A stretch of 32,911 bases of DNA, taken from positions 1-32,911 of the forward strand of contig JADBKT010000004.1 in the NCBI GenBank assembly GCA_014896255.1. Reading direction: 5' to 3'. The position numbers and the translations under genes are program-made. Below are positions 15,117 through 22,987 of this stretch, in pieces. Position 1 is the first letter of the stretch. The number at the start of each line of letters is the position of its first letter. This stretch comes from Hydrogenibacillus sp. Lineage in GTDB: Bacteria; Bacillota; Bacilli; Thermicanales; DSM-22653. The notes beneath the pieces were generated by a model that saw only the letters and a list, made by a program, of their open reading frames with translations, searched no databases and had not been told where the DNA came from.

Positions 15117-16634
15117 TCACACCGGCTCCCGCGTATGCGCCTTCCCGTCGTACGAAAAACGCACCGCCTTGCCGCAGGTCACCGTCAGAAGGTGCACCGG
15201 TCGGCCCCACAGGGCATAAACGTACGGCAGAGTTTTTTCGATGTACCGCGCGTCGAGCTCCAAACCGTCGTAGACATGACGGAGCAACAACGCCCCGGAA
15301 CGTTCAAAATCGCCGTCTTCGACGACGATCGTGGGGAAGCCGCCGTTCGTCCGCTGACGGATGAGCGCCTCGCGCACCGCTTCCCAATCGGTCGTCGCCA
15401 CCCGCCAGTCGTCGCCCTGCTTTTGATAGACGAACAAATCGAGCGCTTCCACGACTTCTTTCGTCAAGTAATTGCGCAAGAAGGAGACATCGCTCCCAAG
15501 CTCCCGCACTTCAAAGATTTTCTCCCGACCGCTTCCCGAGCGAACCCCCCGGCGGTAAAGCGCCTCCGGCGGATCGTCGTACAGCGCCTCGATCGCCTCG
15601 AACAACTTCCAGCCGAGCAAATACGGGTTGACCGTCGCCCGGGACGGCTGCACGACCTCGGCGTGCATCTTGGCGTACTCCCACGCTTCCTCCGGAGAGA
15701 GATCGAGGGCCCGCATGATGCGCTGGTGCCAGTACGTCGCCCAGCCTTCGTTCATGATCTTCGTCTCCATCTGCGGCCAGAAATAGCGCATCTCATCGTG
15801 CACGACGGTCATCACGTCCCGCTGCCACGGCTGGAGGACCGAACTGTAGCGGAGAATGAAGAGGAGAACATCTTTCTCCGGCTCCGGCGGGAAGCGCGTC
15901 GGCGGATCGTGGACGAGCGCCCACAGATCGGCATAGTCACCCGGGCGGCGCGCATCTTTGTGCGTCTCACCGCGTCCCCGCGGCGCTTCGTGCTCTCCCG
16001 GATCTCCCACGCGACCGCCGGCCCGAAATCGCGCCTTCAAGCGGTCGGCGGTGCTTCCGCCTGCGCGAGAGCCACCGTCGAGATGGCGTTCCCACCAAAA
16101 GCCGTCTTCCCGCGCCGTCCCGTACGGGTCGATGTGCTCTTGGATGGCCAGCACCGCGTCCAAAAACGCTTCGACGCGCTTTTCGCCATAGGCGATCTCA
16201 TAGCGTCGGATGCGTTCCGCGGACGCCGCCATGCTGTCGACCATCTTCCGATTCGTCTTCGCGAAGTAGACGTTGTTCTTGAAAAAATCGCTGTGGGCGA
16301 GCACGTGGGCAATGATGAGTTTATTTTGCAGCAGTGAGTTGCCTTCGTACAAAAACGCCTCACACGGATCGCTGTTGATGACAAGCTCATAAATTTTCGA
16401 CAGACCAAGATCATACTGCATTTTCATTTTATAATACGCTTTGCCAAACCGCCAATGCGCAAAACGCGTCGGCATCCCGAAGGCGCCGATGGCGTACATG
16501 ACGTCGGCCGGCACAATGTGAAAGCGCATGGGAAAAAAGTCGAGCCCGAAACCCTTGGCCACCTCCGTAATCTCGGCGATCGCCGTTCGGAGCGCGCGGT
16601 CGTCATCCGCACGCCGCAACCTCCGCGTATCCAT
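15117..16634 (-). CDS. spoVR: SpoVR family protein (YcgB-like)
   Basis: A 505-residue member of the SpoVR/YcgB family, which in Bacillus subtilis affects spore cortex formation and in other bacteria forms a unit with PrkA and YhbH/YeaH. The N-terminal half has the family's long conserved region, such as GLDFFPMRFHIVPADVMYAIGAFGMP and HVLAHSDFFKNN. Later segments include MTVVHDEMRYFWPQMETKIMNEGWATYWH and NPYLLGWKLFEAIE. An acidic/basic low-complexity stretch about 200-225 interrupts the core. The biochemical activity is unknown. The start has AAGGGGGAAAGG upstream. It lies 12 bases after yhbH. Confidence 0.93.
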   Translation of the reverse strand: MDTRRLRRADDDRALRTAIAEITEVAKGFGLDFFPMRFHIVPADVMYAIGAFGMPTRFAHWRFGKAYYKMKMQYDLGLSKIYELVINSDPCEAFLYEGNSLLQNKLIIAHVLAHSDFFKNNVYFAKTNRKMVDSMAASAERIRRYEIAYGEKRVEAFLDAVLAIQEHIDPYGTAREDGFWWERHLDGGSRAGGSTADRLKARFRAGGRVGDPGEHEAPRGRGETHKDARRPGDYADLWALVHDPPTRFPPEPEKDVLLFILRYSSVLQPWQRDVMTVVHDEMRYFWPQMETKIMNEGWATYWHQRIMRALDLSPEEAWEYAKMHAEVVQPSRATVNPYLLGWKLFEAIEALYDDPPEALYRRGVRSGSGREKIFEVRELGSDVSFLRNYLTKEVVEALDLFVYQKQGDDWRVATTDWEAVREALIRQRTNGGFPTIVVEDGDFERSGALLLRHVYDGLELDARYIEKTLPYVYALWGRPVHLLTVTCGKAVRFSYDGKAHTREPV

Positions 16635-16646
16635 CGCCTTTCCCCC

Positions 16647-17879
16647 TTACGCTCCGCTTCGTCGATGCTCGCTGAAAAAGCGCTTCAACGCCGAGTAAAG
16701 GTCGGTCTTATCCTGCAGGCGGACCATCCGGAAAGCCGGCGATTCGATCTGCGCCAGCGTCTCATACAGCGTGCTCCTGCGGGAAACGTGGTTGATCTCC
16801 GCATAGCCGACCAGGTTCGAACGGTCGACGAGCGCGCGCATCCGCTCCAAGGCTCGGGAATGGTCCTGCAGCAGATTGTCGCCGTCGGTGAAGTGAAACG
16901 GATAGATGTTGTACCGCTCCGGCGGATACCGTTCATCGATCAACTTCAAGGCCAGATCATACGCCGAGGAACAAATCGTCCCGCCGCTTTCGCCCTTTTG
17001 AAAAAACGTCGCCTCGTCGACGACGCGTGCCTCCGTATGATGGGCGATATACACCCGCTCGACGCGCGCATAGCGCGTTTTTAAAAAGCGCGTCATCCAG
17101 AAATAAAAGACGCGCGCCATATATTTCTCATACGCACCCATCGATCCGGACGTATCCATCATCGCCAGAACGACCGCCCGGGTTTCCGGTTCGACGTCGT
17201 CGTCCCACGTCCGAAAGCGGAGATCGTCCGCGTGGATCTGAAGCGGCGTACGACCCGACGCCGCCGGCCGGGCACCGTCCTGAAGCCCGCCGAACCCTCC
17301 TCCGTCGTCCGCCGATCCCAACGCGGCGCCGCCTTCAAACGCCTTCCCCTTTTGCGTCCGGCGCAAGACGTTTAACATTGTCCGCCGTTTGTCCAAGTTG
17401 GCCCAAATCCCTTTTTTTCGGAGATCATTGAACCGTAAAACGGCGGACACATCCTCCGGCGTTCCCTTAGGCTTTAGATTCGGCAGGACGAACTCGGCGA
17501 ACAGCGCCGCTTCGACGTCCTCCAGAGAGACTTCCGCCTCGATGTAATCGACGCCCGGCGCATCGCCGGCCTCGCCCTTCCCCCCGCCGCCGTCCGCGCC
17601 TCCGCGCGCGACGACGTCCCCGGAACGCGTCCCGCCGCTTCCTTGCCCGACATGTTCGTTCTTGCCTTCATCGAAGCGAAAGTGGATCTCGTCGAGCGTC
17701 TGCACCGGGATTTTGACGATCGTCTTCCCGTCTGAGAGGATGAAGCTCTCATCGTGAACGAGGTCGACCAGCCGTTTTTGGATTGCTTCTTTGACCTTCG
17801 CCTGATGCCGCCGCTTTTCTTCTTGTCCTTTCGGGTGAAGCGACCAATCTTCGCGGAAAACATACACCTCGTCCGGCAT
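16647..17879 (-). CDS. yhbH: YhbH/YeaH family protein (DUF444, vWA-like)
   Basis: A 410-residue DUF444 protein. It has VYVFREDWSLHPKGQEEKRRHQAKV at the N-terminus and a Gly-rich linker (GQGSGGTRSGD...GGADGGGGKG). The C-terminal vWA-like domain has the metal-site motif MMDTSGSMGAYEKYMARVFYFW and GESGGTICSSAYDLALKLI. Family members are stress- or sporulation-induced and linked to PrkA signalling; the molecular function is not known. ATG 17879 was chosen because AAAGGAGGGAGA lies just upstream. It is the middle gene of the conserved prkA-yhbH-spoVR trio. Confidence 0.93.
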   Translation of the reverse strand: MPDEVYVFREDWSLHPKGQEEKRRHQAKVKEAIQKRLVDLVHDESFILSDGKTIVKIPVQTLDEIHFRFDEGKNEHVGQGSGGTRSGDVVARGGADGGGGKGEAGDAPGVDYIEAEVSLEDVEAALFAEFVLPNLKPKGTPEDVSAVLRFNDLRKKGIWANLDKRRTMLNVLRRTQKGKAFEGGAALGSADDGGGFGGLQDGARPAASGRTPLQIHADDLRFRTWDDDVEPETRAVVLAMMDTSGSMGAYEKYMARVFYFWMTRFLKTRYARVERVYIAHHTEARVVDEATFFQKGESGGTICSSAYDLALKLIDERYPPERYNIYPFHFTDGDNLLQDHSRALERMRALVDRSNLVGYAEINHVSRRSTLYETLAQIESPAFRMVRLQDKTDLYSALKRFFSEHRRSGA

Positions 17880-18030
17880 GCGGTCTCCCTCCTTTCGGCG
17901 CCGTCCCATCGCGCGGAACCCGCCGACATCCCACAGAGGCGGTAACGGGCGCGCGGCAGCTTGCGATCTCGCGAAGACACGGCTTCATCCCGCCGAAGCG
18001 GCGTCACGCTTCCGCCTCGCCCCGGGCCGT

Positions 18031-19956
18031 CTAGCGGTTGAGAAGACTTCCCACGTAGCGCAAAAGCTCGTTGGCGCACGTCGCGCAGTAGCCGTATTCG
18101 TCGATCAGCCGCCGGGACACTTCGTTCACCTTCTTGAGCTGCGTCTCATCCGGTGCCACACTGGACGTCGTGATCTTCACCACGTCTTTGAGATCGGCGA
18201 ACAACTTGCGTTCGATCGCTTCCTTCAGCCGTTCGTGGCTGTCGTACGTAAACGCCTTCCCTTTCCGCGCGTAGGCCGAGATGCGGATCAAGATCTCCTC
18301 GCGGAACGCCTTTTTGGCGTTTTCGGAGATGCCGATCTGCTCTTCGATGGAGCGCATCAATCGCTCATCCGGCTCGATCTCCTCGCCGGTGATCGGATCG
18401 CGCAGCTTCTGCCGGCGCGACCATGCCTCGATGTTGTCGAGATAGTTGTTCAACATCGTCTGCGCCGCGTCTTCAAACGAATAGACGAACGCCTTCTGCA
18501 CTTCTTTTTTGGCGATCTCGTCGTACTCCTGCCGGGCGAGGACGATGAACTGAAGGTAGCGCTCCCGTTCCTCCTTCGTGATGCTCGGATGTTGATCGAG
18601 CCCGTCTCTAAGCGCCCGAAGCACGTCCAGCGCGTTGATGCAGTCCGCGTCGCGGCGGATGAGGGCGCTGGAGATGCGGTTGATCACATGGCGGGGGTCG
18701 ATTCCGCTCATCCCTTCATCGTCGTGCTCCGCCTTGAGCTCGCGCAGGTCGCTCTCGCTCATCCCTTCCACCGCTTCGCCGTTGTAGAGGCGCAACTTCT
18801 TCACCAGATCGACGCCCTGCTTCTTCGATTCCTTAAGCCGCGTGAGCACGGAGAAAAACGCCGCCGTGTAGAGCGCGTGCGGGGCGATGTGCACACCGGC
18901 GATGTCCGACTGGCGGATGAGCTTCTCGTAAATGCGCTCTTCCGCGCTGACCTGCAGGTTGTACGGGATGCGCATGACGATCATCCGCGACATGAGCGCT
19001 TCGTTCTTCTTGTCGCCGATAAAGCGCCTATACTCCGCTTCGTTCGTGTGGGCGATGACGAACTCGTCGGCGCTGATCAAGGCGAACCGGCCGGCTTTGA
19101 AGTTCCCTTCTTGCGTGAGCGAAAGGAGATGCCACAAAAACCTTTCATCACTCTTTAAAATTTCTTGAAATTCCATCAATCCCCGATTCGCCACGTTGAG
19201 CTCCCCGTCGAACCGATACGCCCGCGGGTCGGACTCGGCGCCGTACTCGGTGATCGTCGCGAGATCGATGCTCCCGGTGAGCTCGGCGATATCCTGCGAT
19301 TTCGGATCCGACGGCGAAAACGTGCCGATGCCGATGCGTTTCGCTTCCGAGAACAGCACCCGCTCGACACGGAAACGGTAGATGTCGCCGACGTACGCCT
19401 CATCGAGCCGCTGTTGGCAGGCCGGGCACAAGTGCCCTTCGATGCGCACCCCGAGTTCCGCTTCAAACGCCGGCCTGAGTTCATGCGGAACGAGGTGCAG
19501 CGGCTCTTCGTGCATCGGGCAGCCCTGGATGCCGTAGACCGCCCCTCGCTCCGTCCGCGTGTAGCGCTCCAAGCCGCGCTTCAAAAGCGCCACGATCGTC
19601 GATTTTCCGCCGGAGACCGGGCCCATGAGGAGGAGGATACGCTTTTTCACGTCGAGCCGCATCGCCGCGGCGTGAAAATATTCCTCAACCAGCTTCTCCA
19701 ACGTCTCGTCGAGGCCGAACAGCTCTTCGCCAAAAAAACGGTATTTCCGACGTCCACCTGCTTCATCGACGCCGGCATCGGCGATCATGCGGTAAATGCG
19801 CGCATGGGCGCTTTGCGCCACATGCGGTTCGCGCTTGACGATCTCCAGATAATCGGCAAACGATCCTTCCCAGCGCAGGCTCTCCTCGCGCTTGTAATAC
19901 TCGCCCAAGCGGCTTTTGAGCATCTCCAGGCTGTCCTGAACGTCCCGACCGCTCAT
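18031..19956 (-). CDS. prkA: PrkA family serine protein kinase / AAA+ protein
   Basis: A 641-residue PrkA, the usual length (about 630-645). The N-terminal AAA-like domain has Walker A GPVSGGKST (112-120) and family-specific segments QGCPMHEEPLHLVP, GHLCPACQQRLDEAYVGD and GELNVANRGLMEFQEILKSDERFL. The C-terminal PrkA kinase-like domain ends in RLIDEYGYCATCANELLRYV. In B. subtilis PrkA acts in sporulation; reports also assign it an ATP-dependent protease activity. ATG 19956 was preferred over 19989 because GTGAGG precedes it by 5 bases. It is the first gene of the trio. The gap to yhbH (17880-18030) shows no gene and only a weak GAAGCG/CGCTTC hairpin. Confidence 0.95.
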   Translation of the reverse strand: MSGRDVQDSLEMLKSRLGEYYKREESLRWEGSFADYLEIVKREPHVAQSAHARIYRMIADAGVDEAGGRRKYRFFGEELFGLDETLEKLVEEYFHAAAMRLDVKKRILLLMGPVSGGKSTIVALLKRGLERYTRTERGAVYGIQGCPMHEEPLHLVPHELRPAFEAELGVRIEGHLCPACQQRLDEAYVGDIYRFRVERVLFSEAKRIGIGTFSPSDPKSQDIAELTGSIDLATITEYGAESDPRAYRFDGELNVANRGLMEFQEILKSDERFLWHLLSLTQEGNFKAGRFALISADEFVIAHTNEAEYRRFIGDKKNEALMSRMIVMRIPYNLQVSAEERIYEKLIRQSDIAGVHIAPHALYTAAFFSVLTRLKESKKQGVDLVKKLRLYNGEAVEGMSESDLRELKAEHDDEGMSGIDPRHVINRISSALIRRDADCINALDVLRALRDGLDQHPSITKEERERYLQFIVLARQEYDEIAKKEVQKAFVYSFEDAAQTMLNNYLDNIEAWSRRQKLRDPITGEEIEPDERLMRSIEEQIGISENAKKAFREEILIRISAYARKGKAFTYDSHERLKEAIERKLFADLKDVVKITTSSVAPDETQLKKVNEVSRRLIDEYGYCATCANELLRYVGSLLNR

Positions 19957-20024
19957 CTGAGCCTCACTCCGTTTGCCGTATATTTCCAAACGCGCGACAA
20001 CACTATGAAGTTGAAGTTGACCCC

Positions 20025-20035
20025 ATTATAGCACA
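20025..20035 (-). promoter_or_regulatory. Candidate extended -10 promoter of prkA-yhbH-spoVR
   Basis: Minus strand TG-C-TATAAT (-10 at 20025-20030). No good TTGACA lies at the right distance, so it depends on the extended -10. A sporulation sigma factor is possible, but I see no clear SigE-type pair. Confidence 0.45.
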
Positions 20036-20069
20036 ACGTCCGCGGATTGTGTTTGAATTTTACGCCCAC

Positions 20070-20098
20070 TTGGCAGGCGCCTTTTTTTGGGGTAGAAT
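20070..20098 (+). promoter_or_regulatory. Sigma-A promoter of the small membrane peptide gene
   Basis: TTGGCA (20070-20075; 5 of 6) and TAGAAT (20093-20098; 5 of 6) are 17 bases apart. The predicted transcript has a roughly 130-base GC-rich leader before the ATG at 20237. I recognise no known riboswitch in that leader. Confidence 0.65.
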
Positions 20099-20236
20099 AC
20101 TTGGCGGATGGCCTGGCGCCCGCATGGCGCCGATGCGACGGCAGTCCGGACATCGCCAAAAGCGAGGACCGAGCGGACGAAAACGGCGGACCGGGCGCCG
20201 GACCAGTCGTATACGAACACGAAAGGCGGGGTTCCG

Positions 20237-20335
20237 ATGTTGTTTAAAACGCTCCTCATCGTCGCCATTCTCGCTTCGCTCCTCTTTTTCATCCTCACCG
20301 CCGGATACAACGAGGACAAAACGTGGAACCTTTGA
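20237..20335 (+). CDS. 32-residue membrane peptide, unknown function
   Basis: A tiny open frame: a short start MLFK, one hydrophobic helix TLLIVAILASLLFFILTAGY and a polar tail NEDKTWNL. A single-pass peptide with the C-terminal tail exposed is the obvious reading. AAGGCGGGG lies upstream. The gene has its own good promoter (20070) and is followed by a 15-base-pair hairpin, which supports a real independent transcript. An in-frame upstream ATG at 20108 would give 75 residues, but the added part is charged, GC-driven sequence. I do not recognise a family. It is divergent from prkA. Confidence 0.6.
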   Translation: MLFKTLLIVAILASLLFFILTAGYNEDKTWNL

Positions 20336-20369
20336 CGTTCCGCCCTTGCTTGACAACGAAACGAGACCG

Positions 20370-20403
20370 CGCAAACAGCGGGCCGCATGGCCCGCTGTTT
20401 GCG
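20370..20403. terminator. Perfect 15-bp hairpin between convergent units
   Basis: CGCAAACAGCGGGCC (20370-20384) and its exact complement (20389-20403) enclose a GCAT loop. It separates the small peptide gene (plus) from the end of the ABC operon (minus) and would act in both directions. No T-run flanks it on either side. Confidence 0.65.
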
Positions 20404-20415
20404 TCGGTTGATCGA

Positions 20416-21519
20416 TCAGTTTTTCCGAGGGAAAGCGACCGGGCGCCGTAAGAATCTTTTCGTAAAAAAGTACGCCAGGCCCCCCAGGATGAGCGCCCCG
20501 ACGTAGTAGCTGATGAGCAGTCTGGCGCCGCCCATATAACGATCGATGTAACGATCGGCCGAACCGAAAGCGGCGATCAGCCCTCCCAGAAGCGCAAAGT
20601 TGCCGGTAATGCCGACGATGAACAAGGGGCGTGCCCCGGGAAAGACGAGCATAAGGCCGTCGTACTCCAGCCGGTTCCGGCCGTAGAGCCAGACACCGCC
20701 GACGAGGAAGAGGGCGGTGAGCATAAAGTCGACTGCGGCCAGCGTCCCGATCTCCGCCCAATCCGACGTAAACGACCACGCCATAAAACCGAGTGCCGTC
20801 GCCGGCGGATTGGAAAAATGCAGCAACACGCTGAGATGGGGCGCAAGCGTTTCGACGGACCACTCCCCCCACGTCTCAAGCGGGTCTATGTTCCAAAGCT
20901 CAACGCCAAAGGCATCCGCATGAACCACCAAACTGTAACCGACGAGCAGCACAAAGCCCAAGGGAAAGATGCCGAAGATCACGCTAAACGCCACCTGAAA
21001 CGCCGCGTTGCCCGCGATGACGCCCATGAACATGGCCAACGTATACATGGCCAGGGATGCCGCCAGCATCTGCAGCGCATAGCGTCCCGGATCGGGCGTG
21101 ATGACGATGTCCGCCCGATATGGCGAGGAGGCGAGCAGAAACGACGCGACCAAGGCGCTTACAAGAAGCGTGACGACGATCGTCACGACGCCGAGCGCCC
21201 ACTTGGTGACAAAGACGGTCGATCGGGCATACGGGAGGGAAAACGTAAAATGATCCAGCCCGCGGCCTCGCTCGGCGCCGATCTGTACGGCGGCCAAGGC
21301 GATGAGAAAAACAGGGATGATGAACGTCGGCAACCCGACATCGATGGAATACGGCGGTCCGGGCGGCCCAAATGGCCTTCCTTCGCGGACGATCAAGTCG
21401 ACAAACTCAAGCTGGCGCATCACCGTCAGCGCAATATAGAGCGGCACCGTGACCAGCATGGCCCCCATGAGCCACCGGGCCTGGTGATATTCCTTGAGCC
21501 AGAGCGCTTTAAAAGACAT
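20416..21519 (-). CDS. ABC-2 type transporter permease
   Basis: A 367-residue membrane protein with about eight to nine hydrophobic segments, including WLMGAMLVTVPLYIALTV, FIIPVFLIALAAVQIGAERG and VVTIVVTLLVSALVASFLL. A large hydrophilic loop lies about 210-245. The segment IGAERGRGLDHFTFSLPYARS is typical of ABC-2/YtrC-like permeases. It is paired with the ATPase gene that overlaps it by 11 bases; GGGAGGCG precedes the ATG. The substrate is unknown. YtrA-controlled systems of this type respond to cell-wall antibiotics in Bacillus, so envelope stress is possible. Confidence 0.85.
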   Translation of the reverse strand: MSFKALWLKEYHQARWLMGAMLVTVPLYIALTVMRQLEFVDLIVREGRPFGPPGPPYSIDVGLPTFIIPVFLIALAAVQIGAERGRGLDHFTFSLPYARSTVFVTKWALGVVTIVVTLLVSALVASFLLASSPYRADIVITPDPGRYALQMLAASLAMYTLAMFMGVIAGNAAFQVAFSVIFGIFPLGFVLLVGYSLVVHADAFGVELWNIDPLETWGEWSVETLAPHLSVLLHFSNPPATALGFMAWSFTSDWAEIGTLAAVDFMLTALFLVGGVWLYGRNRLEYDGLMLVFPGARPLFIVGITGNFALLGGLIAAFGSADRYIDRYMGGARLLISYYVGALILGGLAYFFTKRFLRRPVAFPRKN

Positions 21520-22408
21520 GAACGTCGCCTCCCAATTTCTCTACGAACAGATCCTCCAATTTCAGAGGAAGCGGCTCAATGAGCACCGCCCCGCCTTTCC
21601 GAAGTCTGTCCAGTAAATCCGCCGGCGCCCGATCGTCTGCCAGGAGGGTGTACACGCGGCCGGAACGGGCGAGGATGCGCACGGAAGAAAGTTCGGCGAG
21701 CACCGCTTCGCCGTCTTCGCTTTGAAAGGCCACTTGCCATTTGGTGTACCGTTCTTGCATGGACTGCAAATCGACGATCGAATCGACGGTTCCGTCTTTG
21801 AGAAAGAGGATCCGGTCGGCGATTTGTTCAAGCTCCTCCAACCGATGCGAACAGATGAGGACGATCGGCCGCTGTTCGGCCACCTCCTCCACGATGAGCC
21901 GTAGACTTTGTTTCTTAAAGATGGGATCCAGCCCTTCGGTCGGTTCGTCCAAAAGCAGTACCTCGGCGCGCGTGGAGACGGCCAGGGCGATGTAAAACAA
22001 CCCCTTCATCCCCTCGGAGTAGGTGCGCACCTTCTGATTCGGGGGAAGCTCAAACTGCCGAAGCCGGGCCCAAAATTTCTCGGCGTCGAAGCGGGGATAG
22101 AGGAGCGCAAAGAGCCGGGCGAATCGCTCAGGCGTATAGTCGGAGAGAAGTTCTCGAGCATCCGGCACGAAGACAAAGTGGCCCCGGGCTTTCGGATCGG
22201 CGTGGACGTTTCGTCCGCCGTAGCGGACCTCACCGCCGTCCGGCGTGTAAATGCCCACCATGGTCCGAAGGAGCGTCGTTTTTCCGGTGCCGTTTCGCCC
22301 GACAATGCCCGTGATCGTCCCCGGTTCGGCGGCAAACGACACGCCGGACAAAATGGGGACACCGTCGATGCGTTTGGTCAGATGCGTCACCTCAAGCTTT
22401 TGGTTCAC
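21509..22408 (-). CDS. ABC transporter ATP-binding protein (YtrB-like)
   Basis: A 299-residue ATPase. Walker A is GRNGTGKTT, the signature is YSEGMKGLFYIALA (a common variant of LSGGQ in ABC-2 systems), Walker B is VLLLDEPTEGLDP, and the switch His is in ICSHRLEEL. A C-terminal domain of about 90 residues (QMQERYTKWQVAF... onward) is typical of ABC-2 exporters. GTG 22408 was selected because GGGAGGAGA lies 5-6 bases upstream; it overlaps the regulator gene by 17 bases. Confidence 0.9.
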   Translation of the reverse strand: MNQKLEVTHLTKRIDGVPILSGVSFAAEPGTITGIVGRNGTGKTTLLRTMVGIYTPDGGEVRYGGRNVHADPKARGHFVFVPDARELLSDYTPERFARLFALLYPRFDAEKFWARLRQFELPPNQKVRTYSEGMKGLFYIALAVSTRAEVLLLDEPTEGLDPIFKKQSLRLIVEEVAEQRPIVLICSHRLEELEQIADRILFLKDGTVDSIVDLQSMQERYTKWQVAFQSEDGEAVLAELSSVRILARSGRVYTLLADDRAPADLLDRLRKGGAVLIEPLPLKLEDLFVEKLGGDVHVF

Positions 22409-22790
22409 CGCTCTCTCCTCCCAATTCGTTGAACGCCTCACGGACCCATGCCTCGAATTCCTTCAGGCGCACGCCAAAGTACACGGCATCGACCACCACC
22501 GGCCAGAGCCGCTCCCGAAGATCGGCCTTGATCCGCTCATCCGGCTCGACGCGGATGCGCTCGGCCACAAACGTCCCTTTGCCCGGCCGCGTCTCGATCA
22601 CTCCGCTGCGTTCCAATTCCTGGTAAGCCTTGCTCACCGTGTTCGGGTTGGCCACGATCATCGCGGAAAGTTCGCGCACGGTGGGGAGCTTGTCGCCGGG
22701 CTTGAGGACACCCCGCAGGGTGAGTTCTTTGACGCGCCTGACCACCTGTTCATAGATCGGCACGTTTTGTCGACCGTCTAGTCTAAACAC
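22392..22790 (-). CDS. GntR-family transcriptional regulator, YtrA subfamily
   Basis: A 132-residue regulator. The N-terminal winged helix (PIYEQVVRRVKELTLRGVLKPGDKLPTVRELSAMIVANPNTVSKAYQELERSGVIETRPGKGTFVA in the protein, residues about 12-76) is followed only by a short helical tail, as in YtrA. Start is GTG 22790 with GGGAGGTG 8 bases upstream; a nearer ATG runs into a stop at once. It is the first gene of the regulator-ATPase-permease operon and probably represses it through the palindrome over the promoter. Confidence 0.92.
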   Translation of the reverse strand: MFRLDGRQNVPIYEQVVRRVKELTLRGVLKPGDKLPTVRELSAMIVANPNTVSKAYQELERSGVIETRPGKGTFVAERIRVEPDERIKADLRERLWPVVVDAVYFGVRLKEFEAWVREAFNELGGESGEPKA

Positions 22791-22863
22791 ACGACATTCA
22801 CCTCCCGGGGCGACGTCGTGTCCGTCGTTCAGGACGACCGTCGATCGCCGCGTTCAATTAACT

Positions 22864-22901
22864 ATATGTACTATTATGCATAGTACATATCACATTGTCA
22901 A
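22864..22901 (-). promoter_or_regulatory. Promoter and operator of the GntR-ABC operon
   Basis: Perfect -35 TTGACA (22896-22901), 17-base spacer, -10 CATAAT (22873-22878). A perfect 11-5-11 inverted repeat, ATATGTACTAT-tatgc-ATAGTACATAT (22864-22890), covers the -10 and most of the spacer, the position expected for autorepression by the GntR protein. Confidence 0.85.
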
Positions 22902-22987
22902 GGCCCGGCCAGCCGTTTTTCAAACCTTTTCAAAGGGACAAAAGCTTGCGGCATGGCCGGGCCAAACCGACGCCTCGCCAAACGGGC

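Noticed and set aside
14421-16337. 638-codon plus-strand open frame across mocA and spoVR
   Set aside because: It runs antisense to two well-supported genes and has low-complexity, basic, shadow-type composition.
20108-20236. Extended 75-residue version of the small membrane peptide
   Set aside because: The upstream 43 codons encode charged, GC-shadow-like sequence, and no ribosome site precedes ATG 20108.
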